From contig CAZHKE010000062.1 of assembly GCA_964532485.1 (NCBI GenBank), positions 1-17,782 of the forward strand: a stretch of 17,782 nucleotides of DNA, written 5' to 3'. Every line of letters begins with the position of its first letter. The stretch's first letter is position 1. Source of the stretch: DATBSK01 sp964532485. Its GTDB lineage: Bacteria; Actinomycetota; Acidimicrobiia; IMCC26256; PALSA-555. Shown here in pieces: positions 1-7,130 of the stretch. Below the pieces are notes generated by a model. It was not told the DNA's origin. It worked only from the letters and a program-made list of their open reading frames with translations, and searched no databases. Both the position numbers and the translations under genes were made by a program.

Positions 1-78
1 TGGTCGGGCTGCCGGGACTCGAACCCGGGACCTTCGGTCCCCCAGACCGACGCGCTAACCAAGCTGCGCCACAGCCCG
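1..78 (-). tRNA. tRNA-Pro (anticodon GGG), complete, CCA encoded
   Basis: Read on the minus strand, the sequence folds into a full cloverleaf. The acceptor stem pairs CGGGCTG with CAGCCCG, followed by discriminator A and an encoded CCA (bases 3-1). The D arm is GCGC/GCGC. The anticodon stem TCGGT/ACCGA encloses loop CTGGGGG, which places U33 before anticodon GGG and G37 after it. The T arm is CCGGG-TTCGAAT-CCCGG. Anticodon GGG and G37 are as expected for proline. The 3' end coincides with the window edge, so nothing downstream of the gene is visible. Confidence 0.96.
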
Positions 79-80
79 TC

Positions 81-101
81 GCCGCCATCGGTGACGGCGG
101 C
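81..101 (-). other. Hairpin in the 5' leader of the pre-tRNA-Pro
   Basis: Bases 81-86 (GCCGCC) can pair with 96-101 (GGCGGC) around a 9-nt loop. This is a perfect 6-bp all-GC stem that ends only 2 nt before the mature tRNA 5' end. If transcription starts near base 103, the hairpin fills almost the whole leader that RNase P removes. The pairing is visible in the sequence; any role is inference. Confidence 0.4.
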
Positions 102-109
102 AGCGGACG

Positions 110-115
110 ATGCTA
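110..115 (-). promoter_or_regulatory. Putative -10 box (TAGCAT) of tRNA-Pro
   Basis: On the minus strand TAGCAT matches the actinobacterial TANNNT -10 consensus. It lies about 31 nt upstream of the mature tRNA 5' end, leaving a leader of roughly 25 nt. No convincing -35 hexamer is visible at 16-18 nt upstream, which is common in high-GC actinobacterial promoters. Confidence 0.4.
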
Positions 116-162
116 CCCGCCGGGTCCGCCGCCGCCCGAGTGACACGAGTCGGGTGTGTGCG

Positions 163-172
163 TGACGCGTCA
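163..172. promoter_or_regulatory. 10-bp perfect palindrome TGACGCGTCA
   Basis: TGACGCGTCA is a perfect inverted repeat in the non-coding stretch between the tRNA-Pro promoter and the HNH gene. It begins about 95 nt before the preferred HNH start codon. A dyad of this size could be a regulator site, but it could also occur by chance in GC-rich DNA. The rest of 79-257 shows nothing else I can name. Confidence 0.2.
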
Positions 173-257
173 TCGCCTCGGTGTGACCCATGACCACTTC
201 GCCGCGCGTGGCCCGATCGGGCGGTTCGTTGTCATACCCCCCTGGTTGGATGAGGTC

Positions 258-1403
258 ATGACCGCGACCATGTCGAGCGCGACGGATGTCGGAGCCCTGA
301 CCGAAGCCGAGCCAGGCTTCGACTTCGGCGCTCGTCTCCACGAGCTGCGATGCCATCCCGACGACGTGCTGCGCGACCGCGTCGCCGACGCGCGCCGGGA
401 GCAGCAGCGGTGGCGACTCGAGGAGCTCGCGGCGACCCGCGTGCTCGACGAGCGCCAAGCGCTCGACCGCATGCCCGACCGCAAGGTGTCGGCGCGGACG
501 TCGAAGACCAACGTCGAGGTCGCGCGTGCGCTGGAGTCGCGTCCTGTGCTTGCGCAGGCGGCGCACGACGGCGCGTTGAGCTGGGACCAGCTCCAACCGC
601 TGTGTGAGCTGTCCACCCCCGACACGGAGGCGGAGTGGGCGGCTCGAGGTGCGACCCTGGCGCCGGTCGACCTGCAACGCCGCGTCCGCCAGGGCCAGAC
701 GGTCACGCTGGCCGACGCGCAGCGGCGCCAGCAGGCGCGTGAGCTGCGCACCTGGCGCGATCGCATCGACGGGATGCAGTGCGGCCGCTGGCGGCTTCCC
801 GAGGTCGAAGGCGCGCTCGTGGAGAAGGTGTTCGACCTCATGGCCGAACGCCGGCGACCGGCCAAGGGCGAGACCTGGGACACGCTCGCGCACCGCAAGG
901 CCGACGCGCTCGTCGACCTGGTGACCAGCTACGCCGACGTCGAACCGTCGGGCAAGCCCGTCATCGAGGTCGTCGAGATCTCCGACCCCCGCCAAGTCCC
1001 CGGCGCGTCGGTCGACGGCGTCCCCATCGCCGCCGAGACCCTGTCCGCGGTCAAGCTCAACGCCAAGGTCCGCCGTTGCGTCACCGACGAGACGGGATGC
1101 GCCCGCACCGTCGAACGCAAGCGCTCCCCCCTCCCTCGCGACGTCCAGCGCCACATCCGCCGTCGCGACCCCACGTGTCGTGTCCCCGGGTGCGAGGACG
1201 CGCGCAACCTCCAGATCCACCACACCGACCCGATCTGCGACTACGGCGACACCCACCTGGTCCACAAGCTGGCCGCGGTCTGCCCCGCCCACCACAAGCT
1301 CTTGATCCCCCACGGCCCCTGGCGCCTCGTCGGCGACGCCGAAGCGAGCGATGGCCTCACCCTCGAACGCACCCATCAGCCACGCGACGGACCCTCGCCA
1401 TGA
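258..1403 (+). CDS. DUF222/13E12-family protein with C-terminal HNH nuclease domain
   Basis: This 381-residue protein has the layout of the DUF222 plus HNH family, which is very abundant in actinobacteria and mostly uncharacterised. The N-terminal two thirds are charged and helical (DUF222-like). The C-terminal domain carries CRVPGC, then QIHHTDP, then CPAHHK, which is the zinc-binding Cys pairs and His residues of an HNH nuclease. The central position that is usually Asn (as in DNLVLLC) appears to be Lys here (VHKLAAVC), so activity is uncertain. I prefer ATG at 258. The reading frame stays open upstream to a GTG at 156, but those 34 extra residues do not resemble a domain and no good ribosome binding site is seen at either start. 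The gene runs away from the tRNA-Pro and is convergent with the zinc-ribbon gene. Family members are often multicopy; a role in DNA mobility or defence is only inference. Confidence 0.85.
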   Translation: MTATMSSATDVGALTEAEPGFDFGARLHELRCHPDDVLRDRVADARREQQRWRLEELAATRVLDERQALDRMPDRKVSARTSKTNVEVARALESRPVLAQAAHDGALSWDQLQPLCELSTPDTEAEWAARGATLAPVDLQRRVRQGQTVTLADAQRRQQARELRTWRDRIDGMQCGRWRLPEVEGALVEKVFDLMAERRRPAKGETWDTLAHRKADALVDLVTSYADVEPSGKPVIEVVEISDPRQVPGASVDGVPIAAETLSAVKLNAKVRRCVTDETGCARTVERKRSPLPRDVQRHIRRRDPTCRVPGCEDARNLQIHHTDPICDYGDTHLVHKLAAVCPAHHKLLIPHGPWRLVGDAEASDGLTLERTHQPRDGPSP

Positions 1404-1420
1404 AGGTGCACCACCAGGAG

Positions 1421-1440
1421 CGCGCGCCCGGGCGTGCGCG
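1421..1440. terminator. GC-rich hairpin between convergent genes
   Basis: Bases 1421-1427 pair with 1434-1440 in a 7-bp stem with one G-U pair and the loop CCGGGC. It sits in the 37-bp gap between the HNH stop (1401-1403) and the zinc-ribbon gene stop (1441-1443), so it could act as a bidirectional terminator. There is no U-tract on either strand, so intrinsic termination is uncertain. Confidence 0.35.
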
Positions 1441-1728
1441 TCAGAGCTGGCCGACCAGCCACTCCAGGCCCTGGAACGTGCGATAGCCGAGGTAGATCGC
1501 GAGCACACCGAGCAGCGCCTTGACGTGCCACGGGATCTCGCGTCGCCTCCGGCCCGCGGAGCCGGGCGTGGGCTCGGCGTCGGGATCGTCGGGCCCGCCC
1601 GCCGGCGCGCTGGCGCTCGCGGCCGATGCCTTGCCGGGGTCGACCGCGCCACCGCAGCGCGGGCAGGTGCCGGTCGTCGTCACCGTCGAGGGCGACAGGA
1701 AGCGGTCACACGCCGGGCACCAGGGCAC
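1441..1728 (-). CDS. Small zinc-ribbon protein with C-terminal membrane segment (unknown function)
   Basis: This 95-residue protein has three visible parts. The first is an N-terminal four-cysteine zinc ribbon (CPAC near residues 4-7 and CPRC near 22-25). The second is an Ala/Pro/Asp-rich linker of about 40 residues. The third is a hydrophobic stretch (VKALLGVLAIYLGY, roughly residues 69-82) that could cross the membrane once, leaving the ribbon probably cytoplasmic. The start is GTG at 1728, only three residues before the first cysteine, with a weak ribosome binding site. The gene follows der by 60 nt on the same strand and in the same frame, so it is probably co-transcribed with DUF512-der. 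I know of no assigned function. The ordered ribbon-linker-TM layout and operon position make a real gene likely. Confidence 0.7.
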   Translation of the reverse strand: MPWCPACDRFLSPSTVTTTGTCPRCGGAVDPGKASAASASAPAGGPDDPDAEPTPGSAGRRRREIPWHVKALLGVLAIYLGYRTFQGLEWLVGQL

Positions 1729-1788
1729 GCCGCCATTCCAGCAGCAGGGAGCACCATCACAGCAGTCGTGCCGGCGACGCCCGCCGCG

Positions 1789-3129
1789 TCAGCCGCCTCG
1801 CCGCCGCACCCGCAGCTTGATCGGCGTCGGACCGAGATCGAGGCCCTCACGCAGCTTCCGCTCGACGTAGCGCAGGTACGTCGCGGGCAGCTCGTGGCTG
1901 GCGAAGATCGTGAACGTGGGCGGGTCGGTCGCGCCCTGGGTGGCGTAGAGGATCCGCGGCCGGTGGCGCTTCACGAGCGGCGGTGGGTGTGCGCTCTGGG
2001 CCTCCTGGAGCAGGCGGTTCAGCGTCGCGGTCGGGACCCGCTGGTGGTACGCGGCCTCGGCCTCGCGCAGCGCGGGCAGCACGTTCTTCATGTTGCGCCC
2101 CGTCAGCGCGGAGATCTTCAACACGGGCGCGTAGCCCAGGAACCCGAGACGGTCGTGCACGTCTTCGAGGACCTGCGTGCGGGTGTCGGCCTCGTCGACC
2201 AGGTCCCACTTGTTGAGCACGACCACGATTGCCGTGCCGGCAGCGTCGACGCGCTCGGCCAGCCGCTGATCCTGGTGTGTGACGCCATCGCTCGCGTCGA
2301 TGACGAGCAGGGCGGCGTCAGCGCGGTCGACGGCCTCGAGCGCGCGCAAGAGCCCGTAGTACTCGGTGGCCTCGTCGATCCGGCTTCGGCGTCGCATCCC
2401 CGCGGTGTCGACGAAGCGGAGTCGACCCTCCGGAGTGTCGACGACCGTGTCGATCGCATCACGCGTCGTCCCGGGCAAGTCGTGCACGACGGCGCGCTCG
2501 TCGCCGACGAGGTGGTTGAAGAGCGTCGACTTGCCCACGTTCGGGCGGCCGACGATCGCGACCGCGAACGCGCCGTCGTCGGCGTCGTCCTCCCCGGTTG
2601 TGAAGGGCTCGGGCCCCAGCGCGGCGACGACCGCGTCGAGGAGGTCGCCGGTCCCGCGGCCGTGCATCGCCGAGATCGGGTAGGGAGTGCCGAGCCCCAG
2701 CCGGGCGAACGACCACGCGTCGGCCTCGTGCCGCTCGTCGTCGACCTTGTTGACCGCGAGGAGGACGGGCTTGCCCGACCGGCGGAGCACCTTCGCCACC
2801 GCCGCGTCCTCCTCCATCGCACCCACCGTCGTGTCGACCACGCACACGACGACGTCGGCCATCGCGATCGCGCGCTCGGCCTGCTCGCTCACCTGACGAG
2901 TGAGCACCGCGGAGTCGTCGCCCCCGGCCGATGCGGGGAGCCACCCGCCCGTGTCCACGACGAGGAACGAGCGCCCGGCCCACGACGCCTCGAGCTCCTT
3001 GCGATCTCGCGTGATCCCGGGGCGCTCCTCGACGATCGCCACCCGTCGGCCGACCATGCGGTTGACGAGCGTCGACTTGCCGACGTTGGGCCGGCCGACG
3101 ATCGCGACCACCGGCAGCGAGCGCGTCAT
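1789..3129 (-). CDS. der: Ribosome biogenesis GTPase Der (EngA)
   Basis: Der is an essential double GTPase that assists maturation of the 50S ribosomal subunit. The 446 residues show the full family layout. G domain 1 has P-loop GRPNVGKST (12-20), DTGG (59-62) and NKVD (127-130). An acidic linker around 178-188 follows. G domain 2 has P-loop GRPNVGKST (194-202), DTAG (241-244) and NKWD (306-309). The last ~90 residues form the KH-like RNA-binding domain, ending in a basic tail. Length is normal. The ATG at 3129 overlaps the stop of the upstream DUF512 gene as ATGA, so the two are probably translationally coupled. That DUF512-der neighbourhood is also known in other phyla. No residue is missing from the motifs I can check. 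Confidence 0.98.
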   Translation of the reverse strand: MTRSLPVVAIVGRPNVGKSTLVNRMVGRRVAIVEERPGITRDRKELEASWAGRSFLVVDTGGWLPASAGGDDSAVLTRQVSEQAERAIAMADVVVCVVDTTVGAMEEDAAVAKVLRRSGKPVLLAVNKVDDERHEADAWSFARLGLGTPYPISAMHGRGTGDLLDAVVAALGPEPFTTGEDDADDGAFAVAIVGRPNVGKSTLFNHLVGDERAVVHDLPGTTRDAIDTVVDTPEGRLRFVDTAGMRRRSRIDEATEYYGLLRALEAVDRADAALLVIDASDGVTHQDQRLAERVDAAGTAIVVVLNKWDLVDEADTRTQVLEDVHDRLGFLGYAPVLKISALTGRNMKNVLPALREAEAAYHQRVPTATLNRLLQEAQSAHPPPLVKRHRPRILYATQGATDPPTFTIFASHELPATYLRYVERKLREGLDLGPTPIKLRVRRRGG

Positions 3130-4529
3130 CGCAGCGCCGCGACGAGCGACGTGCCGTCGGTCCCGATGACCTCCACCGGGCGAGGCAGGTCGTCGGGCGT
3201 CCCGTCGTCGAGGAACCGACCCTCCGACAGCACCACGTCGGGGAGGAGGTACCGGTCGCCCTCGGGCTGATCCGCCAGGGCTCGCGCGAGGTCGGCACCG
3301 GTGAGCAGCCCGGTGACCGCGATGTTGCCACCGAAGAACTCGTTCGCGACGGGCAGCATCCGCACGGGCACACCGGCGGCTCGGGCGAGACTCGGCACGA
3401 GCGGCGCGAGCACCCGCGCGCCGTACTCCCCCGTGATGATCGCGACCGGGCGCTCCCGATCAGATCCCGGTGGGACTGCCGGTATGGCTCGCTCGTCGTC
3501 GACGCGCCGCGAGCGGTACCCCGACGCGGGCGCGCCGTCGACCCATTGGAAGAACCCGCGGCGCGTCCCGGTCGCCGCGATCGGCGTCCCGGCGAGCGCG
3601 GCATCGACCTCGCGGGCGAACGTGGTGGCCATCCCGATGCCGTTCTCGTGCTGTGCGAGCGCGCCCGCTTCGTCGGGCTCGTACTCATCGAGTGCCGGAA
3701 AGGCGCGGTCGGCGAGCAGGAAGAGCTCGTCGGCGGCGTGCACGACTCGCCGCCCGAGCACCTCGAGGAAGCGGGCCTGCCAGCGCCCGACGGTGTCCAG
3801 CACCCGGGCGGCGTCGGCGGCGGTGTGCTCGCGCAGCTCGGCCTCCCGCGAGTGCGCGCTGATCCCGAGCGGCACGACGCCGACGGTCGCGAGCCGCGGG
3901 AAGCGGTCGAGGATGCCGAGCAGCGTGTCGTCGAGCGCGTCGCCGTCGTTGAGGCCGGGGCACACGACGATCTGCCCGTGGACGGTCACGCCCGCGTCGA
4001 GCAGCGCGCCCAACCAGCGCAGGCTCGTGGCGCCGCGCCGGTTGCGCAGCAGTCGGGCTCGCAGCTCGGGATCCGTCGCGTGGATGCTGACGTACAGGGG
4101 CCCGAGCCGCTCGTCGATCACGCGCTCGAGGTCGGCCTCGGTGAAGCGCGTGAGGGTCGTGAAGTTCCCGTAGAGGAACGACAGGCGGTAGTCGTCGTCC
4201 TGGAGCGACAGGCTGCGTCGCATGCCCGCCGGCAGCTGGAAGATGAAGCAGAACGGGCAGTGGTTGTCGCACGTGCGCACCTGGTCGAACACCGCGCTGG
4301 CGAGGTCGAGGCCGAGCGGCACGCCTTGGTCCTTGTCGACGACGACCATGCGCTCGAGCCCCCCGCGACGGATCTCGAGCTCGACGCGCGGCTCGTCGGC
4401 CTGGAGCTGATAGCGGATCACGTCGCGCACGGCCTCACCGTTGACGCTGACGAGCTCGTCGCCGGCCACGAGGCCGGCGGAGGCGGCAGGTGAGTCAGGC
4501 GCGACCGCCACGACGCGGGCGGTCGGCAT
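3126..4529 (-). CDS. DUF512 family protein: PDZ plus radical SAM-like Fe-S protein
   Basis: The 467-residue protein begins with a PDZ-like domain (GLVAGDELVSVNGEAV, about residues 19-34). A radical SAM-type cysteine cluster CDNHCPFC follows (C87, C91, C94), and the rest is the long DUF512 domain, which includes VVCPGLNDG and a C-terminal nucleotide-binding-like GEYG...LAP region. Relatives occur in cyanobacteria and Firmicutes and are annotated as Fe-S oxidoreductases of unknown substrate, often beside der. That gene pairing suggests, but does not prove, a role in ribosome or RNA maturation. The start is ATG 4529, six bases after a TAGACT -10 box, so the mRNA is probably leaderless. The stop overlaps der by 4 nt. 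Family assignment is firm; the reaction is unknown. Confidence 0.93.
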   Translation of the reverse strand: MPTARVVAVAPDSPAASAGLVAGDELVSVNGEAVRDVIRYQLQADEPRVELEIRRGGLERMVVVDKDQGVPLGLDLASAVFDQVRTCDNHCPFCFIFQLPAGMRRSLSLQDDDYRLSFLYGNFTTLTRFTEADLERVIDERLGPLYVSIHATDPELRARLLRNRRGATSLRWLGALLDAGVTVHGQIVVCPGLNDGDALDDTLLGILDRFPRLATVGVVPLGISAHSREAELREHTAADAARVLDTVGRWQARFLEVLGRRVVHAADELFLLADRAFPALDEYEPDEAGALAQHENGIGMATTFAREVDAALAGTPIAATGTRRGFFQWVDGAPASGYRSRRVDDERAIPAVPPGSDRERPVAIITGEYGARVLAPLVPSLARAAGVPVRMLPVANEFFGGNIAVTGLLTGADLARALADQPEGDRYLLPDVVLSEGRFLDDGTPDDLPRPVEVIGTDGTSLVAALR

Positions 4530-4535
4530 GCTCCC

Positions 4536-4541
4536 AGTCTA
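4536..4541 (-). promoter_or_regulatory. -10 box TAGACT of the DUF512-der unit (leaderless type)
   Basis: On the minus strand TAGACT is followed by six bases (GGGAGC) and then the ATG of the DUF512 gene. This TANNNT-N6-ATG arrangement places the transcription start on or next to the A of the start codon, which is the hallmark of leaderless actinobacterial transcripts. The GGGAG between them is too close to the ATG to work as a ribosome binding site. Confidence 0.6.
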
Positions 4542-4595
4542 CGAACGCCTCCGCTCGCGTCCCGGGGGCGTGCGAGCGCCGCCGGGAGAGGCCGT

Positions 4596-4601
4596 TAGCC
4601 T
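4596..4601 (+). promoter_or_regulatory. -10 box TAGCCT of ispH (leaderless type)
   Basis: TAGCCT is followed by six bases (GAGGTC) and the GTG start of ispH, the same geometry as at the divergent DUF512 gene. Transcription would begin at the GTG. The GAGG lies only 2 nt from the start codon, too close for a normal Shine-Dalgarno site. No clear -35 element is seen. Confidence 0.55.
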
Positions 4602-4607
4602 GAGGTC

Positions 4608-5675
4608 GTGCCGATCGAACGCGTGCTCCTCGCCGAGCCGCGGGGCTTCTGCGCCGGCGTGGAGATGGCGATCAAGGCGCTGGCTTGGATGGTGCAGGCG
4701 TTCGAGCCACCCGTGTACTGCTACCACGAGATCGTCCACAACCGTCTCGTCGTCGATCGCTTCCAGCGTGAGGGGGTCGTCTTCGTCGAGTCGGTCGACG
4801 AGGTGCCGAGCGGCGCGCCGCTGATGCTGTCCGCACACGGGAGCGCGCCCGACGTCGTGGAGTCGGCTCGCGAGCACGGCCGCTTCGTCGTCAACGCGGT
4901 CTGCCCACTCGTGACCAAGGTGCATCACGAGGCGAGAGTCCGGGCGAACAAGGGCTTCACCGTCCTCTACGTCGGCCACGACGGCCATGACGAGGCGGTC
5001 GGAACGTTGGCCGTTGCCCCCGACGCGATGCGCCTCGTCGAGCGCGAAGAGGACCTCGACACCACGCTCGCGACGATCGACGACCCGGAGCACGTGGCGT
5101 TGCTCGCGCAGACCACGCTCTCGCTCCAGGACTGGGAAGGCATCAAGGAGCGCGCCCGGAAGGAGTTCCCCCAGCTCTGGACGGCCTCGCGCGACGACCT
5201 CTGCTTCGCGACGACGAACCGGCAGGCCGCGCTCCGCGAGCTCGCGGCCCGTGCCGAGGCCGTCGTGGTCATCGGCAGCTCCAACTCCTCGAACACCATC
5301 GCGCTCGCCAAGGTCGCCGAAGAGGCCGGCTGTGAGCTCGTGCTGCGCATCGACGGTCCCGAAGAGCTCGACCTCGCTCGACTCGACGGAGTGAAGGTCG
5401 TGGGGGTCACCGCAGGTGCGAGCGCGCCCGAAGACCTCGTCCGGGCCGTGATCGACGAGCTCGCGCCCACCCACGGCGTCGAGCCGGTGTACGTCACCGA
5501 CGAGGCGGAGTACTTCCCTCCCCCGCGCGAGCTCCGTGAGCTCGTGCCCGTCCTCGACGTGGTCGCTGCGCTCGCGTTCGGCGCTGACCCGGGCGCCGGA
5601 CGGCGCGCCCGCGGACCGTTCAGCGACGACCGCGGCGCCGACGCGTCAGACGTGCTCGCGAGCCTCGGTCGCTGA
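4608..5675 (+). CDS. ispH: 4-hydroxy-3-methylbut-2-enyl diphosphate reductase
   Basis: IspH (LytB) catalyses the last step of the MEP isoprenoid pathway, reducing HMBPP to IPP and DMAPP with a 4Fe-4S cluster. The three cluster cysteines are present: C15 (PRGFCAGVEMA), C99 (NAVCPLVTKVH) and C199 (DDLCFATTNRQ). Substrate-binding residues are visible as EIVHN (H44), SAHGS (H77), GHDGHDE (H127, E129), TTLS and SSNSSNT. At 355 residues it is slightly longer than the E. coli enzyme because of a ~40-residue charged C-terminal tail. It starts at GTG 4608 with a leaderless-type promoter. It is divergent from DUF512-der and its last 30 bp overlap the 3' end of plsC on the other strand. In several other lineages ispH lies in the same direction as cmk and plsC, so the orientation here looks derived. 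Confidence 0.97.
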   Translation: MPIERVLLAEPRGFCAGVEMAIKALAWMVQAFEPPVYCYHEIVHNRLVVDRFQREGVVFVESVDEVPSGAPLMLSAHGSAPDVVESAREHGRFVVNAVCPLVTKVHHEARVRANKGFTVLYVGHDGHDEAVGTLAVAPDAMRLVEREEDLDTTLATIDDPEHVALLAQTTLSLQDWEGIKERARKEFPQLWTASRDDLCFATTNRQAALRELAARAEAVVVIGSSNSSNTIALAKVAEEAGCELVLRIDGPEELDLARLDGVKVVGVTAGASAPEDLVRAVIDELAPTHGVEPVYVTDEAEYFPPPRELRELVPVLDVVAALAFGADPGAGRRARGPFSDDRGADASDVLASLGR

Positions 5676-6413
5676 TCCCGACGCCGACTCGGGGGCAGCG
5701 GCGTCTCTCGACTCCTTGGGCCTCACCTGCGGCGTGGTACCCGCGAGCCGGTTGGCCTCGTCGAACGCACGCTGGAGCTCGCGCTCGAGCATCCTGGTGA
5801 GCGCGCCGATCTCGGACCGCTTGCGCACCTGCTTCTTCGCACCAGCCACGTTCTTCGCCGCGGCCGCGCCCGCCGATCCCGGCACGCCCTCGTGCGGCGC
5901 GATCGGCTCGCCGATGACGATCGCGACCCTGTGGATGCGGGGGAGAACCTTGCCGCTCGGGAGGATCTCCTGGGTGCCGCCGATGCCGACGGGCACGATC
6001 GGCACCGCGAGCCTTCCCGCGAGGTACGCGACGCCGTCGAAGAGGTCTTCGACCGCCGGGCCGCTCCGCCGCGTCCCCTCGGGGAAGATGGCGAGCGGCT
6101 CTCCCTCCTCGAGCGCCTGCTGCGAGGCGCGCAGCGCCCCGCGGTCGGTGGTGTCGCGGTCGACCTTGATCGCGCCGAGACTGGTGAAGAGCCAGCTCCC
6201 GATGCTCGTCGAGAACAGCTCGTCCTTGGCCATGAAGCGGATCCGTCGCCTGCTCACGTAGGCCGCGAACGGCACGTCGAGGATCGAGCGGTGAGACGGG
6301 GCGACGATGTAGACGCCGCCGGTGGGGACGTTCTCGCGGCCGACGACGCGCACGCGGAAGATGACCTTGAACACCGACAGCACGACCGCGCGGGCGAATC
6401 GGTAGAAGGTCAC
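5646..6413 (-). CDS. plsC: 1-acyl-sn-glycerol-3-phosphate acyltransferase (PlsC family)
   Basis: The product transfers an acyl chain to lysophosphatidic acid, making phosphatidic acid at the cytoplasmic membrane. The PlsC signatures are present in order: SHRSILD (the catalytic HX4D, near residue 40), GAIKVDRD, and FPEGTRR. A VPIVPVGI motif follows. An N-terminal hydrophobic/basic helix (AVVLSVFKVIFRVRVV) is likely membrane-associated. The last ~50 residues are a low-complexity, Ala/Ser/Glu-rich tail beyond the catalytic domain. The start is GTG 6413, which sits at the edge of the palindrome CAGAGCTCTG. It follows cmk by 25 nt and is probably the last gene of the scpA-led run. Its 3' end overlaps ispH tail-to-tail. 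Fold assignment is firm; the exact acyl acceptor is inferred from the family. Confidence 0.92.
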   Translation of the reverse strand: MTFYRFARAVVLSVFKVIFRVRVVGRENVPTGGVYIVAPSHRSILDVPFAAYVSRRRIRFMAKDELFSTSIGSWLFTSLGAIKVDRDTTDRGALRASQQALEEGEPLAIFPEGTRRSGPAVEDLFDGVAYLAGRLAVPIVPVGIGGTQEILPSGKVLPRIHRVAIVIGEPIAPHEGVPGSAGAAAAKNVAGAKKQVRKRSEIGALTRMLERELQRAFDEANRLAGTTPQVRPKESRDAAAPESASGSATEAREHV

Positions 6414-6438
6414 AGAGCTCTGACTCGCGCGACGCGAC

Positions 6439-7122
6439 TCACGTCACACCTCGTTCCGTGGCCTCCCGGAACCGCTCGACGATCATCTCGACGACGTCGC
6501 TCACCGACAGGTCGGACGTATCGATGATCAGTGCGTCGGATGCCGGGGCCAGCGGCGAGAGGGCGCGGGTCGAGTCGAGACGGTCGCGCCGCTCCAGGTC
6601 GCGTCGCACCTCGTCCAGGTCGACATCCCGATCCACCGCGACCTCGTCGTGGTGGCGTCGGCGTGATCGTGCCTCGTGGGTGGCGGTGAGGAAGACCTTG
6701 ACCGCCGCGTCCGGGAACACCACCGTGCCGATGTCGCGGCCCTCCACGACGCCGCCATCGTGGGCGTCGGCCCATGCGCGCTGGTGGTCGACGAGCGCCG
6801 TGCGCACGGCCGGATGCGCCGAGACCTGCGAGACCGCCTCGGTCACTGCCGGTCCTCGGATCTCGGCGGTGACGTCGCGCCCGTCGAGGAGCACGACTCC
6901 GTCGGCAATGCCCCCCTCGAGCCGAACACGCGCGGAACGGGCGATCTCTCCGCAGGCCCGAGCGTCGTCGAGCGCGACACGGCGCTCGAGGGCTGCGAGG
7001 GTGATCGCGCGGTACATCGCGCCCGTGTCGAGCGTGGGGATGTCGAGCGCGTCCGCGACGGCGCGGGCAACTGTCGACTTCCCGGCCCCCGACGGCCCGT
7101 CGACCGCGATGATTCGTCGCAT
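6439..7122 (-). CDS. cmk: Cytidylate kinase
   Basis: Cmk phosphorylates CMP and dCMP with ATP. The 227 residues show P-loop GPSGAGKST (9-17), the NMP-binding segment LDTGAMYRA, and EGRDIGTVVFPDA. They also show the lid RRRHHDE and RRDRLDSTR, all diagnostic of the bacterial CMP kinase family. Length is normal. The ATG start at 7122 lies 8 nt after the aroA stop, with only a distant AGAGG as candidate ribosome binding site, so coupling to aroA translation is likely. The neighbouring order aroA-cmk-plsC recurs in other bacteria. It complements PyrG, encoded at the other end of the window, in the cytidine nucleotide pathway. Confidence 0.97.
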   Translation of the reverse strand: MRRIIAVDGPSGAGKSTVARAVADALDIPTLDTGAMYRAITLAALERRVALDDARACGEIARSARVRLEGGIADGVVLLDGRDVTAEIRGPAVTEAVSQVSAHPAVRTALVDHQRAWADAHDGGVVEGRDIGTVVFPDAAVKVFLTATHEARSRRRHHDEVAVDRDVDLDEVRRDLERRDRLDSTRALSPLAPASDALIIDTSDLSVSDVVEMIVERFREATERGVT

Positions 7123-7130
7123 GGGCCAGG

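Noticed and set aside
1..78. tRNA-Pro as an attachment site for an integrated element
   Set aside because: No direct repeat of the tRNA 3' end and no integrase adjacent to it are visible; the sequence beyond base 1 is missing, and the only recombinase is the housekeeping XerD.
1789..1791. The der TGA as a selenocysteine or programmed readthrough codon
   Set aside because: Der already has its normal length and C-terminus, and no SECIS-like structure is evident just after the TGA; kept only as a weak observation about the in-frame spacer.
1351..3270. A 639-codon plus-strand open frame opposite der and the zinc-ribbon gene
   Set aside because: It is the mirror of der on the opposite strand; its translation is Arg/Val/Asp-rich with no domain, and der has complete motifs. 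Long antisense frames are expected at this GC content.
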